From positions 1,585,527 through 1,649,526 of the forward strand of contig NW_006921541.1 of NCBI RefSeq assembly GCF_000340215.1: a stretch of 64,000 nt of DNA. The letters run 5' to 3'. Both the position numbers and the translations under genes were made by a program. Shown piece after piece: positions 33,641 to 45,351 of this stretch (positions are counted from its first letter, which is position 1; every line of letters starts with the position of its first letter). The stretch comes from Pseudocercospora fijiensis CIRAD86. Taxonomy: Eukaryota > Ascomycota > Dothideomycetes > Mycosphaerellales > Mycosphaerellaceae. The notes beneath the pieces are model-generated. The model was not told where the DNA came from, did not search any database, and was given only the letters and a program-made list of their open reading frames with translations.

Positions 33641-35000
33641 TCTTTTTTCGAAGGACCGATAGGGGTAGTATTAGCGGCTGAAAGGTGCTTACGGTGCTCG
33701 GTAGTAGTACGGTCGATTCGGGCCTAATCCTTAGGTTTGTCGCATTAGCCTAGTAGATGGCTAGTGCTGTTATAATTAAAGCACTTCAATCTAGTTAGGG
33801 GGTTGCTATAGCCGCTGTTGCTACTATTGTTAGTTAAGCGATTAGTACTATAGGGATACGAGCCCCTTCTACGGCCCCTATCGCGGCCTCCTCTATATAG
33901 CCGCCGGCTACGGCCTCTCCTACGGTCGCTATTACTGTTTCTATTATTAGCATTATTGTTTTAGGTAGAGCCTTAGTTTCCTCCGCGGCTACTACGGTTG
34001 CTACGGTTAGTACTAGTTAGTCGGATCCTCGATTCTAGCCGTTACTAAAGCTAAACAGCTCGTTCGGCTGTTTCCACTTCGACTATAAACTAAATGCGTG
34101 TTAGGTTGGTCTGTTCGAACACGCGACGGCGGTCTAATTTAAGGACTAATTCCTATCGCAATTTAGGGCGTATTTCGGAAATCTAGATAGAGTCGGTCTT
34201 AGCTAGCAAATCGTCCTCGAGGGTCTTTAAATAGGCCTTAAATAAGCGAGCCGATTAATTAGTCTTTTGTTTAGCCCGAAGGTATTGGTTCTAAGCGTGT
34301 TGTTGCCTTAGTATAGGGTTTCTAAGGGTGTCTAGTATAATAGTCTTGTAGTCTTGCTACTGAACAGCGGTCTGATTAGTAAGGGAGTCGAAATAGTTAT
34401 CCTAGGTGCGCTTTGGGTCGCTATTAATGTATTGTATAGCGTAGACGACCAATGAATAGTTATCTAGCAGGGCCCTTAGTGTATTCCGCTAGTTCAATTC
34501 ACAATCACGGATATAATTATTGTACTGCTTGCGGCTAGAGCTATCAAACACGGTACAATCCTTAAGTTTAGCATCCTTCTTTTAAATAGCTAGTAAGGAA
34601 GGTCCTACTATTGGCTTAGCATTAGTTGCCAAGGCTTCCTATAGGCGATGAATTTCGAGGAGGTTATCCCTTAGCTATTGTTCTTAACGTAAGGCAGTAA
34701 GCCTGTTCTAAGTAGCTTCTTAAAGTCTCGTTATCGGCTAGGGGCTAAAGGCTAGTTAGCTATATCGACGATTGATAATGTTGTTGAGAATGTCGTTAAT
34801 AGGCAGTTCTAGATTATTACCTAGAATTATAGGTTCTTCTTTAGCAGGTCCTATAGTAGGCTCTTCGGTAGGAGGCACTTTAGCAGGGGCTTTAGTAGGT
34901 ACTTTAGGCACTGTGCTACTAGCGTTGTTATTGCTAGCGCTGCTAGCGGCGCCGCGGTTGTTGTTTCGTAATAAACCGGCTATTGTAAGGGGTAGCACTA
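33640..35000 (-). pseudogene. Gypsy-2 gag remnant with zinc knuckle
   Basis: Starts near 34998 with a Gly/Asn/Pro/Thr-rich segment (LLRNNNRGAASSASNNNASS, then VPTKAPAKVPPTEEPT). At the C-terminal end a CCHC zinc-knuckle-like pattern is readable (FNYNSTSHLLG.CDKPKD around 33,720-33,780; the first Cys appears mutated to Tyr in this copy). Frames are broken by stops. Confidence 0.7.
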
Positions 35001-35255
35001 ATAATATATTGTTAGCCCCTAAGATGCGGATGTAGTAGAATTAGTAGGTATCGGTCTAATGTGCTTGACTTAGTGTAATAGGCCGTGTAGAAGGCCTTGC
35101 TTAATGATTAGTACGGTTGTTTTAGTGGAATAGTACGTATAGGTCCCGTTCTTCGAGCGCAATATAGTTAGATTAGTCTTGTTCGTAGCTACACCGCTAA
35201 AAACTTAAAATAAGGACTATCTAGCTACTGCCCTTAAAGGGCAGATCGAATACTA

Positions 35256-35453
35256 TATAAGAAGGGTTATGTTAGCAGGTAGATAGGGTAGTAGTAGGTA
35301 CGAGTAGTATTCGATAAGGAGCTAGAAGGAGAGGGAGGAAGGTAGGCAAGTTAGTCTACTGCTAAGCGCCAAGCCCTGCCTAAGGCATTAAGACCCTAGC
35401 TTCACTCGAGCCCGGTTACATGCCAATCACGTATAACCTCTTTGGTCCTAACA
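35256..35453 (-). repeat. Gypsy-2 5' LTR (copy C)
   Basis: 198 bp, ends CCTAACA followed by target duplication ATGTC. The inner flank carries the putative primer-binding site (35243-35255). Confidence 0.9.
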
Positions 35454-35458
35454 ATGTC

Positions 35459-37190
35459 TACCGCGTAGGCAGTAAAGTTTAGTAGGCGCTTATTACCGAG
35501 GTCGTCCTTTAGGGCTATATAAACATAGTAGGCTCTATAGGTTAAGTACCGAGCGTTATTAAACTAAGTAAGGGTTAGTAGGTTAGTCCTAGGCAATTGT
35601 CGGAGGTCTAATTACTTAGCTAGGCGATAGTTAATAAGGGCACTAACTGAATTTTCTAGGTCTAGCGTAACCTTAGTTTTATAATTGTTCCTATATATAT
35701 CCCCTATAAGATAGGTACGTATAATAGCTAGTACAATGTCGATAGTCTTACGCCGCACAAGGCTAACAGTTAGTGCGGCGCTTATTCTTTTTTCGAAGGT
35801 TAGCCTATAGGGGTAGCGTTAGCTACTAAGAGGTGCTTTCGGTGCTTAGCGGTAGTACGGTCGACTCGGGCCTAGTCTCGAGGTCTATTATATTAGCCTA
35901 GTAAATAAGTAGTGCTGTTACAATTAAAGCACTTATATCTAGTTAGGGTACCGCTAGGTCCGCTCGAATTAGTACTAGAATTAGATAAACGATTAGGGAT
36001 ATATAGAAATAAGCCCCTTCCTTGTCCTCTTCCTCGCTAGGGATTTCTACCGTAGTATCGGCCCCTGCCCCTTCTACGTTAGTCGTTACTGTTTCTATTG
36101 TTAGTAGTGTTAGTTTAGGGAGTACCTCCTTAGTTTCTACCGCGGCTACTACGGTTGCCGCGGTTAGTACTAGCTAGTCGGATTCTCGATTCTAGTCGCT
36201 ATTAGAGCTAAATAGCCCGTTCGGCTGTTTCTACTTCGACTATAAATTAAATACGCGTTAGATTAGCCTGTTCGAATACACGGCGGCGGTCTAATTTAAG
36301 GACTAATTCCTATCGCAATTTAGGGCGTATTTCAGAAATCTAGATAGAGTCGGTCTTAGCTAGCAAATCGTCCTTAAGGGTCTTTAAATAGGCCTCAAAT
36401 AAGCGAGCCGATTAGTTAGTCTTTTGTTTAGCCCGAAGGTACTAATCTTAAGCATATTGTTGCCTTAGTATAGGGTTCCTAAGGGTATCTAGCATAATAG
36501 TTTTGTAGGTCTACTACTAAACAGCAGTCTAGTTATCTAGGGAGTCGAAATAGTTATCCTAGGTACGCTTTAGGTCTCTATTAATATACTATATAGCATA
36601 GACGACTAACGAATAGTCGTCTAGAAGGGCCCTTAGTACGTTTCGCTAGTTAAGCTTACAATCGCGTATATAATTATTGTATTGCTTACGACTAGAGCCG
36701 TTAAATATAGTACAGTCCTTAAGCTTAGCATCCTTCTTTTAGATAGGGACGGGTAGTAAGGAAGGCCCTGCTACTAGTTCCGGTTTAGCAGTAGTTATTA
36801 GGGCTTCCTATAGGCGGCGAATCTCGAGGAGATTATCCTTTAGCTATTGTTCTTAACGTAGGGCAGTAAGCCTATTTTAAGTAGCTTCCTAAAGTCTCCC
36901 TACTAGTTAAGGGCTAAAGGCTAGCTAGCTATATTGTCGATTAACAATGTTGTTAAGTATATCGTTAATAGGCAATTCTAGATTATTACCTAGAACTATA
37001 GGTTCTTCGGTAGGTCTAGTAGTAGGCTCTTTAGTAGGAGGCACTTTAGTAGGTGCTTCGGTAGGCACTTTAGTAGGTACTATGCTACTAGCGTTGTCGT
37101 TGCTAGCGCTGCTAGCGGTAGCACGATTGTTGTTGCTTCGTAACGAGCCGGCTATTGTAATAAGGGGTAGCACTAGTAATGTATTATAGG
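35459..37190 (-). pseudogene. Gypsy-1 gag and protease remnant
   Basis: The part of Gypsy-1 on the right of the nested element. Protease region about 35,460-35,780 and gag about 35,800-37,173, the latter with the same Asn/Ser-rich then Pro/Thr-rich N-terminal segment (TKVPTEAPTKVPPTKEPTTR) as in the other copies. Stops throughout. Confidence 0.7.
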
Positions 37191-37429
37191 CCCCTATAGT
37201 ACGGATGTAGCGGAATTAGTAGATATCGGCTTAGTACGATTGACTTAGTATAATAGGCCGTATAGAAGGCCTTACTTGATAATTGGTACGGTTGTTTAGT
37301 GGAATAGTACGTATAGGTCCCGTTCTTCGGGCGTAATATAGTTAAATCGATAGTTTTCGTAGCTATACCGCTAAAAGCTTGAAATAAGGACTATCTAGCT
37401 ACTACCCTTAAAGGGTAGATCGAATACTA

Positions 37430-37626
37430 TATAAAAAGGGTATATTAGCAGGTAGATAGGGTAGTAGTAGGTACGAGTAGTATTCGATAGAGAACTAGGA
37501 GGAGAAGGAGGAAGGCAGGCTAGTTAGCCTACTACTAAGCGCTAAGCCCTACCTAAGGCATCGAGACCCTAACTTTACTCGAGCCCGGTTATATACTAAT
37601 TACGTATAACCTCTTTAGTCCTAATA
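37430..37626 (-). repeat. Gypsy-1 5' LTR (copy D)
   Basis: 197 bp, direct repeat of 23356-23552, followed by target duplication ATAAC. Its TG start has become TA, consistent with RIP. Confidence 0.88.
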
Positions 37627-37631
37627 ATAAC

Positions 37632-38040
37632 TAAAGGAAAGTAGTATAAACTAGGCTTTAAAGAAGGGTAATAGGAGTATTTCCGCTAAGCAGGGCGGAG
37701 GTATATAAAGGATAGACGGCTTTAAGATTTATAGAGTTTCTATATAATAGTACACTATAGAAAAACACTAAAAAAAAGAGACGGCCTTATTATATACGTA
37801 TACTGTCGAGAAATGATTATTATACGATAAGTATTATATATTGTTATTATATTCTAATAGTTATATAGAAGCTAAAAGTAATAAGAGATATACGGCTTTA
37901 CTAGCTCCGAGCAAAGCCGAGCGAATCCGAGTAGAAGCCGAGCGACTTAATAACGACGAGATCTCCTTAATACTACGCCTATAGTAGTCGAAATCCGTAT
38001 ACGATAATAGAGGATTTGTCTTAGCATAACTTTGTCTAAC
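37632..38040 (+). pseudogene. Outer transposon second reading frame, second part
   Basis: Continues the plus-strand frame across the Gypsy-1 site. With TAG/TAA read as Gln/Trp, an early stretch is KYKLGFKEG-like and the end reads APSKAERIRVEAERLNNDEI followed by SLILRL. Charged, alpha-helical style. It ends before the convergent transposase stop at 38156. No family recognised. Confidence 0.35.
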
Positions 38041-38155
38041 AAATTAGTAACCGTTTACTTGTCTAGCGAACCGCCGAGTATATAAGGTAGACCTACGAAT
38101 ACCGGATATATTTTAGTCGGAGATCCGATTAGTATCGGTACCTAGAGGCCTAAAA

Positions 38156-38281
38156 TTACGCTTTTAAGTGTAATGCTATATTAACCTGTTCTATAGCGTA
38201 TTAAAGGAACAGACCGAATGTCTCGTATACCTTTACGAGGTCTATATTGCGTCTAATCTATACTTTAAGCGAGTTAAAGGA
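38156..38281 (-). pseudogene. DDE_3 transposase remnant, C-terminal part
   Basis: Joins the part at 45352-46200 once Gypsy-3 is removed: NPIKIS continues into FNSLKV.IRRNIDLVKVYE, then FGLFL.YAIEQVN, and a stop at 38158-38156. This is the usual end of fungal Tc1/mariner DDE_3 transposases (FNPIE.SF..LK.WIRR). Confidence 0.8.
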
Positions 38282-38479
38282 TGTTAAGACCAAAGAGGTT
38301 ACACGTAATTGGCATATAACCGGGCTCGAGTAAAGCTAGGGTCTTAATGCCTTAGGCAGAGCTTAGCGCTTAGCAGTAGGCTAACTAGCCTGCCTTCCTC
38401 CTTCTCCTCCGAGTTCTCTATCGAATACTACACTAATTTACTACTACCCTATCTACCTACTAATATAACCCTTCTTATA
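38282..38479 (+). repeat. Gypsy-3 5' LTR (copy E)
   Basis: 198 bp, reverse-complement orientation relative to copies A-D, starting TGTTAAGACC and ending CTTCTTATA. The putative primer-binding site follows at 38480. Confidence 0.9.
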
Positions 38480-38495
38480 TAGTATTCGATCTACC
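38480..38495 (+). other. Putative primer-binding site of Gypsy-3
   Basis: TAGTATTCGATCTACC directly after the 5' LTR. The same sequence abuts the inner edge of the 5' LTRs of Gypsy-1 and Gypsy-2. A TGG start (complement of tRNA CCA) mutated by RIP to TAG would explain it. tRNA identity not determined. Confidence 0.5.
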
Positions 38496-38699
38496 CTTTA
38501 AGGGTAGCAGCTAGATAGTCCCTATTTTAAGCTTTTAGCGGTATAGTTACGAAAACCATCGATTTAACTATATTACGCCTAAAGAACGGGACCTATACGT
38601 ACTATTCTACTAAAGCAACCGTACTAATTATTAAGCAAGGCCTTCTATACGGCCTATTACACTAAGTTAAGCATACTAGACCGATACCTACTAATTCCG

Positions 38700-40100
38700 C
38701 TATATCCGCATCTTAGGGGCTAATAATACATTATTAGTGCTACCTCTTACAATAGCCGGTTTATTACGAAACAACAACCGTGCTGCCGCTAGCAGCGCTA
38801 GCAACGACAACGCTAGTAGCATAGTGCCTACTAAAGTGCCTACTAAAGCACCTACTAAAGTACTTGCTAAAGAGCCTGCTACTAGACCTACTAAAGAACC
38901 TATAGTTCTAGGTAATAATCTAGAATTGCCTATTAACGACATTCTTAACAACATTGTTAATCGACGATATAGCTAACTAGCCTTCGGGCCCTAGCCGATA
39001 ACGAGACTTCAAGAAGCTACTTAGAACAGGCTTACTGCCTTACGTTAAGAACAATAGCTAAGGGATAACCTCCTCGAAATTTATCGCCTATAGGAAGCCT
39101 TAGCAACTAATGCTAAGCTAATAGTAGGACCTTCCTTACTAGCTATTTAAAAGAAGGATGCTAAACTCAAGGATTGCACCGTGTTTAATAGCTCTAGCCG
39201 CAAGTAGTACAATAATTATATACGTAATTGTAAATTGAACTAGCGGAATGTACTAAGGGCCCTACTAGATAACTATTTATTAGTCGTCTACGCTATACAA
39301 TACATTAATAGCGACCCGAAACGTACCTAGGATAACTATTTTAACTCTCTTAATAATTAGACCGCTGTTTAATAGCAAGACTACAAGACTATTATGTTAA
39401 ATACCCTTAGTAACCCTATATTGCGCTAGTAGTACGCCTAAGACTAATACCTACGTACTAAACAAAAGGCCGACTAAACCTCTCGATCCTTCGAGGCCTA
39501 TCTAAAGACCCTTAAGGACGATTTGCTACCTAAAACCGACTCTATCTAGATATCTGAGATACGACCTAAACTAAGATAGGAACTAGTCCTTAAACTAGAC
39601 CGCCGCCGTGTGTTTAAACAGGCTAACCTAATACGCATTTAATTTATAGTCGAAGTAGAAACAGCCGAGCGGGCTATTTAGCTCTAGTAGCGACTAGAAT
39701 CGAGGATCCGACTAGCTAGTACTAACCGCGGCAATCGTAGTGCCCGCGGAGGCAATAGCTAAGGGTCCTACTAAAACAATAGTACTAACAATAGGAATAG
39801 TAACGACCGCGGAAGAGGTCGTAGCCGACGGCTATATAGAGGAGGCCCTAATAGGGGCCGTAGAAGGGGCTCGTATCCCTACAATACTAACCGCTCGACT
39901 AATAATAGTAGCAATAATAGCTACAGCAACAATCTCCCGACCGGATTAAAGTGCTTTAACTGTAATAGTACTAGCTATCTACTAGGCTAATGCGACAAAC
40001 CTAAGGACTAGGCCCGAATCGACCGTGCTACCGCCGAACACCGAAAGCACCTTTTAGTAGCTAACGCTACCCCTATAGGCTAACCTTCTTATTAGTCGAA
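38700..40100 (+). pseudogene. Gypsy-3 gag remnant with zinc knuckle
   Basis: Begins around 38,703-38,737 (LPLTIAGLLRNNNRAAASSA, then TKVPTKAPTKVLAKEPATRP). The middle is the helical gag core. Near 39,950-40,020 a CCHC knuckle is clear: KCFNCNSTSHLLG.CDKPKD when read through one RIP stop. Frame broken in several places. Confidence 0.75.
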
Positions 40101-40129
40101 AAAAGAGTAAGCGCCGTACTAACTATTAG

Positions 40130-43100
40130 CCTTGTGCGGCGTAAGACTATCGACATTGTGCTAGCTATTATACGTACCTGTCTCGTATCGGATACGTATA
40201 GGACTAACTATAAGACTAAGGTTATACTAGATCTAGGGAATTTAGTTAGTGCCCTTATTAGCTATCGCCTAGCTAAGCAATTAGACCTTCGACAACTGCC
40301 TAGGACTAACCTGCTAACCCTTGCTTAGTTTAATAACTCTCGGCACTTAACCTATAGGGCCTACTATATCTATATAGCCCTAAAGGACGACCTCGGCAAT
40401 AAGCGCCTACTAAACTTTACTACCTACGCGGTAGACATAGACAGCCTCCTATCTAATATTGTTATTAGCAACCCTGTTCTTAAGTACTATACTATAGTTA
40501 TAGACTTAGGCAGTTAACAATAGCGATTTAGGATCGCTAGGAAAGAGGACATTAAACACATTAATGTTAGCGAGTGCCCTAATAATATTAGGGTCCTATT
40601 TATTAGTAACCTAACCCTAGCTAATCCGACGGCCGACCTAATCGGTAGTAATAACGATAAACCTGTACCCCCTAATAATCCTAATTAGCTTGCTCGTATA
40701 CTAGAGCCTATCCGAGAGACCTATATTAATGTGTTTAAATACTACCTAGTATCGATATTGCCTATATTCAAAGAGACGGATTATAAGATTAACATTATAG
40801 AGGGCAAAGAGGTCCCCTTTAGACTACTCTACAACCTTAGTAAAAGGGAGCTTGCTGTGTTGCGTAAGTATCTAGAGGAAAACCTAGCTAATAGCCGGAT
40901 ACGGTATAGCAATAGCCCTACTAGCGCCCCTATCCTATTCGTACTAAAGAAGGATAGTAGCCTACGCCTATATGTTAATTACCGCGGACTTAATGCTGTT
41001 ACTATTAAAGACCGCTGTCTACTTCCGCTTATTAATAAGACTCTCGACCGCCTTTCTAGTGCCTACTACTATACTATATTAGATATTAAGGACGCCTATT
41101 ACCGCATCCGTATTCGCAAGGGCGATGAATAGAAGACAGCCTTTCGTACTCGCTATAGCTATTTTAAGTACTTAGTTATGCTATTTGGGCTAGCTAATGC
41201 CCCTACTATATTCTAGTCCTATATTAATCGGGCCCTATTAGGCCTATTAGATCACCTCTGTATAGTTTACCTAGATAATATCCTAGTTTATATATACTCT
41301 CCTAATATTGCGGAACACTAGGCTATAGTCCGTAAGGTACTCGATCGCCTAAGGGCCTACAGCTTGTATTGCAAGCCTTCTAAATGTACCTTTGCTACTA
41401 AAGAGGTGTTATTCCTCGGCTTCCTCGTATTAACTAAGGGTGTTAAGGCTAATCCTAATCGGATTAAAACTATTACTAAATGGCCTGTTCCTAAGTTAAT
41501 TAAGGAGCTATAGTCGTTCCTCGGTTTTACTAACTTCTATCGCCGATTTATTAAGGGCTATTCGAGGTATATAATGCTACTAACTAAGCTTACTAAAACT
41601 AAGGCTAACCCGACTAAAGAGTTCAAATAGACTAATAGAGTATAAGCCGCTTTTAACGGTTTAAAGCAGCGCTTTACTAAAGTCCCCTTATTATACTATT
41701 TCGCACTAAGTAAGCAGATCCGAATTGAGACTAACGCTTTATAGTTCGCTATATCGGCTATTATATCCTAGCAATCAGATAAGGACTATTACTAGTACCC
41801 GATTGCCTTCTTTTCGAGGAAGATAATCGATGCTAAGCGTCGCTACGAGACCTACGAGTAAGAGCTCTTAGCTATTGTCGAGGCCTTTAAGTATTAAAGG
41901 CATTACCTCGATAGGGCCTAATATACGATATAGGTCTATATAGACTATAACAACCTCCGTAGCATTACTAAGGTTACTAGAGTTATAGGTCGATAGGCTA
42001 GATAGGCCGTCTACCTCGCTAGGTTTGATTTTAATATATTATATCGGCTAGGCGTAAGCAACCCTGCTAATAGCCTATCGAGACGACCTAATTACGATAG
42101 CGGGACTTAGCAATCTATTAATTTATTGTTTCTAACCCTGTAGTATAAGATTGCTATAGCCCGTATCGTTAATAAGTAAGCGTAGGATAAGCGGCTTACC
42201 GGACTCCGCGACGGCTTAAAGTATATTAATGCTCTCGCTATATTAATAGTGCGTATTAAGGCAAGGGCTAAGGATATAGACAGGAGAAGTTATAATAACT
42301 CCCTAGTCGATATCGTTATATATAGTAATAGCGATTAAAGCACTAATACAGTTAATCCGGCTGCTAGTGCTACTAGATGCATATAGTGCGTACTACGCAA
42401 GACAGCGAGGGTACTATTAAGCGAACTTGTAGACGGTAATAGCCGAGCGTTTATAGATAAGCTGTTACGTGCTTAGCAGAGGGACGCCTTTGCTACGGCT
42501 CGTATAGATTAGCTTAGAAGTAGCCGTAAGACTAGATCTAGCAAGAATTGGTCGATTGATGCTAATAGCTATTTGCGCTATAAGGGCAGGCTCTATGTCC
42601 CTACCGAGCATTCGATCCGATAAGAGCTTCTTAAGCGATACTATAATAGTAAGCTTGCCGGTTACTATAGTATAGAGAGGTCGCACGAGTTACTATCGCG
42701 TATATACTACTAGCTAAATAGTAAGCGGGATATAAAGGACTACGTAAATACGTATACTATGTATTAACGAGTTAAAGCACTAAAGCACTTACTATTTGGC
42801 GAGTTGTCTTTACTCCCTATTCTAAAGAAGCTGTTTGCTAAGCTTATAATGGATTTTATTACAGGCCTCCCGCCTGCTAAGCGTAGGGGCAGCACGGATG
42901 TATATAATGCTATCCTAGTTATCGTAGACCGGTTTACTAAGGGCGCTCGATACATTCCTACCCGAAAGGATTAGACGGCTATTAACCTAGCTAAGTCGCT
43001 ATAGAACAATATCTTCTATAGCTATTAGGGAACCCCTAAGGGGATAGTCTCCGATCGAGGCTCGACATTTATATCTTACTATTAGAGTAAGATTTGCCTA

Positions 43101-43930
43101 TAGCTAAGACTTAAGCATCGCCTGTCTATAGCATTCTATCTATAAACAGATAGTTAGACTAAAAGGTAGAATGCTACCCTATAGCAGTACCTACGCAGTT
43201 ATATTAACGAGAACCCTAACGACTAGGTCAACCTCCTATAGCCTACAGAATTCGTATATAACAATAGTGTACACTTATCTACTAAGGTTTTACTATATAT
43301 AGCTATAATAGGCTAGAACGCCGCCTTACTATAAGACCTATTTACCTCGCTCGAGGCCGAGCGTAAGGAAAGGGAAGCGCGTTAAGTACTAACACCTAAG
43401 ACGCTAGCGGCTATTAAGAGGGTTCAAAAGATGCGAGAGATTTACGCTAAGTTAGCTAACAAACTAGCAAAGGCCTAGGTATATTAGAAGGCCTACTATA
43501 ACAAACACTATACGCTAATAACTTTCAAGTAAGGCGATATAGTTATACTAAGTACTAAGAACCTCCGTATCCGTAAACACCTATTACCTAATAGCAAAAC
43601 AAGGCCTAAGCTTGCACTAAGATACATTAGCCTATTCCGAATCCGAGAACCGAAGGGCAATAGCTAGGCCTATTAATTATAGCTCCTACTATACTATACT
43701 ATCTATAACACCTTCTATATCTCCCTCCTTAAGCTATACTACTACCGCGGAGATTCTAATAAAGAAGCCCCTACTAAACACGAAGAAATACTAGCCGACG
43801 GTAAAGAGCTATAGTCTATAGAACGCATCCTAAAGTACCGAACTAGGCAGAGCAAGAAGGAATACCTATTAAGATAGCAAGGCTATTTACCTAAATAGGA
43901 CTCGTAGGAGGCTAAAGATTCCTTTAAGGA
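40130..43930 (+). pseudogene. Gypsy-3 pol remnant: protease, RT, RNase H, integrase, chromodomain
   Basis: Protease segment 40134-40328. RT from 40731 (NLSKRELAVLRKYLEENLAN; SLRLYVNYRGLNAVTIKDR), with the catalytic box read as YLDN near 41,270, so the final Asp of YxDD is lost. RNase H about 41,650-42,060. Integrase about 42,560-43,400 with core motifs MDFITGLPPAK, VDRFTKGARYIPT and IVSDRGSTF. Chromodomain about 43,720-43,930 (SIERILKYRTR.SKKEYLLR). Stops from RIP throughout. Confidence 0.83.
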
Positions 43931-45148
43931 TATAGCTAAGTTGTTAAACGAGTATTAGACTAGCGTAAAGAATAAGAAGAAGGCTAAAAGCTTAGGCAAG
44001 TAATTGTTAGTAATAAAGGACAATAAGACTATACTATTATAGAATCTACCTCTTCTCTAGCGCACCCTACAAGACCCTTCTCTTAGCGCCCCTCTTGCTC
44101 TTTTATTCTATCGAGGCCCTAAGGCCTAAGCGATCGATAAGGGCGCGCGCGCATATGCGAATAATAGTAATAAAGACGATAGCGTCGCGCTACGAGCTAG
44201 CGAAGAACGGCGCGGCCGGCGCGGCTATATTAGTAATAGTATTACGGGGTGTATTACTGTTTAAGAAAGGAAGGACACCGCTATATTAGTAACGGTATTG
44301 CCGAGTTGTTATCGGTTAAAGAAGGAAATTAGAAGCAAGATAAAGTTAGCGCTAAGACGGCTAGTACTACTATTATTAATATTACTTGCTATTGTTACTG
44401 CGCCTATAGGCACAACCTTACCTATACTACGAGCCTAAGGCACCTTTAATTAAAACTTTAATTAAAACTTTAAGCCGCCTAAAAGATTAAGCGACTAATA
44501 GACTAACTAAGGGTAAAACTATAGAGCTAAGCTAGCCGGGGTCGATCTTGCGGACAATAGGTTACTCCTCGATCTGTCTAACCCTTTAAGCGAGGCGAAC
44601 CTTAACTACTGCACTTATAATAGCCTTTACCTATAGAAACTAGACGAGCTGTGTTTTTTCCGAAAAGATAAGATAAGATTGACAATTAAAGGCTGCTAAA
44701 CCTAACTAATTTAGGCTAGTGAAACTACGATAGTAAATAATAACCCTCGGAAGCGGACAAACCCTCGGGAGCGGACATTGCTAGGTCTTTTAAGAGTAGA
44801 CGCAAAGAACTCGGTACGACATTACTTAGAGCGGAGGCAGGGCTGCAATACCTCGTACGTCTACCTATTATAGTAGGGAAGACGCGCTCGTATTATAATT
44901 AGTCGAAGGCCCTTAATTCCTACAGATACATATCACTTTATAGTTTATTATATATAGGGATAGCGTAGTTAGAGTTAGACATTGTGCTATATTAGAGGTA
45001 AGGTTTGATATAGTTATATAATCGGTAGTTGTATGTTTAATTTAGCGCGGACTAAGCGGCTTATTAGACCTGCTAAGTTAGCGGCAATAGAGGTTGAGAC
45101 TAGAACAAAGACCGGCTACGAGGGCGCGGCCTTTGGGAGGGAAGCGTA

Positions 45149-45346
45149 TATTAGGACTAAAGAGGTTACACGTAATTAGTATGTAACCGGGCTCGAGTAA
45201 AGCTAGGGTCTTAATGCCTTAGGCAGAGCTTAGCGCTTAGCAGTAGGCTAACTAGCCTGCCTTCCTCCTTCTCCTCCGAGTTCTCTATCGAATACTACAC
45301 TAATTTACTACTACCCTATCTACCTGCTAACATAACCCTTCTTATA
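45149..45346 (+). repeat. Gypsy-3 3' LTR (copy F)
   Basis: 198 bp direct repeat of copy E, followed by target duplication AAGGA. The left TG has become TA. Confidence 0.9.
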
Positions 45347-45351
45347 AAGGA

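Larger units (their letters stand above)
28359..35453 (-). mobile_element. Gypsy-2: full-length chromodomain-type Ty3/gypsy element nested in Gypsy-1
   Basis: 7,095 bp with LTRs at both ends (28359-28556, 35256-35453) and the target duplication ATGTC (28354-28358 and 35454-35458). Excising it reunites the Gypsy-1 protease region. Coding direction is leftward: gag, protease, RT, RNase H, integrase, chromodomain. It retains more CA and TG dinucleotides than Gypsy-1, and its two LTRs differ at roughly ten sites by eye, mostly C/T and G/A transitions. It is the youngest insertion of the block. Confidence 0.92.
23356..37626 (-). mobile_element. Gypsy-1: LTR retrotransposon (Ty3/gypsy), interrupted by Gypsy-2
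   Basis: Bounded by LTRs at 23356-23552 and 37430-37626 and by the 5-bp target duplication ATAAC (23351-23355 and 37627-37631). Coding direction is leftward. Without the nested Gypsy-2 and one copy of its 5-bp target it is about 7.17 kb. Gag/protease remnants are right of the nested copy (35459-37190), RT to chromodomain left of it (24850-28353). Heavily RIP-mutated: frames are broken by TAG/TAA every few dozen codons. Confidence 0.9.
38282..45346 (+). mobile_element. Gypsy-3: full-length chromodomain-type Ty3/gypsy element in the outer transposon
   Basis: 7,065 bp with LTRs at 38282-38479 and 45149-45346 and target duplication AAGGA (38277-38281 and 45347-45351). Coding direction is rightward, opposite to Gypsy-1 and -2. 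It interrupts the transposase frame right after the DFNPI motif. RIP-mutated throughout. Confidence 0.92.

Noticed and set aside
44095..44289. Small plus-strand frame in the Gypsy-3 3' region
   Set aside because: Lies in the non-coding part between the chromodomain and the LTR; homologous segments in Gypsy-1 and Gypsy-2 are not open.
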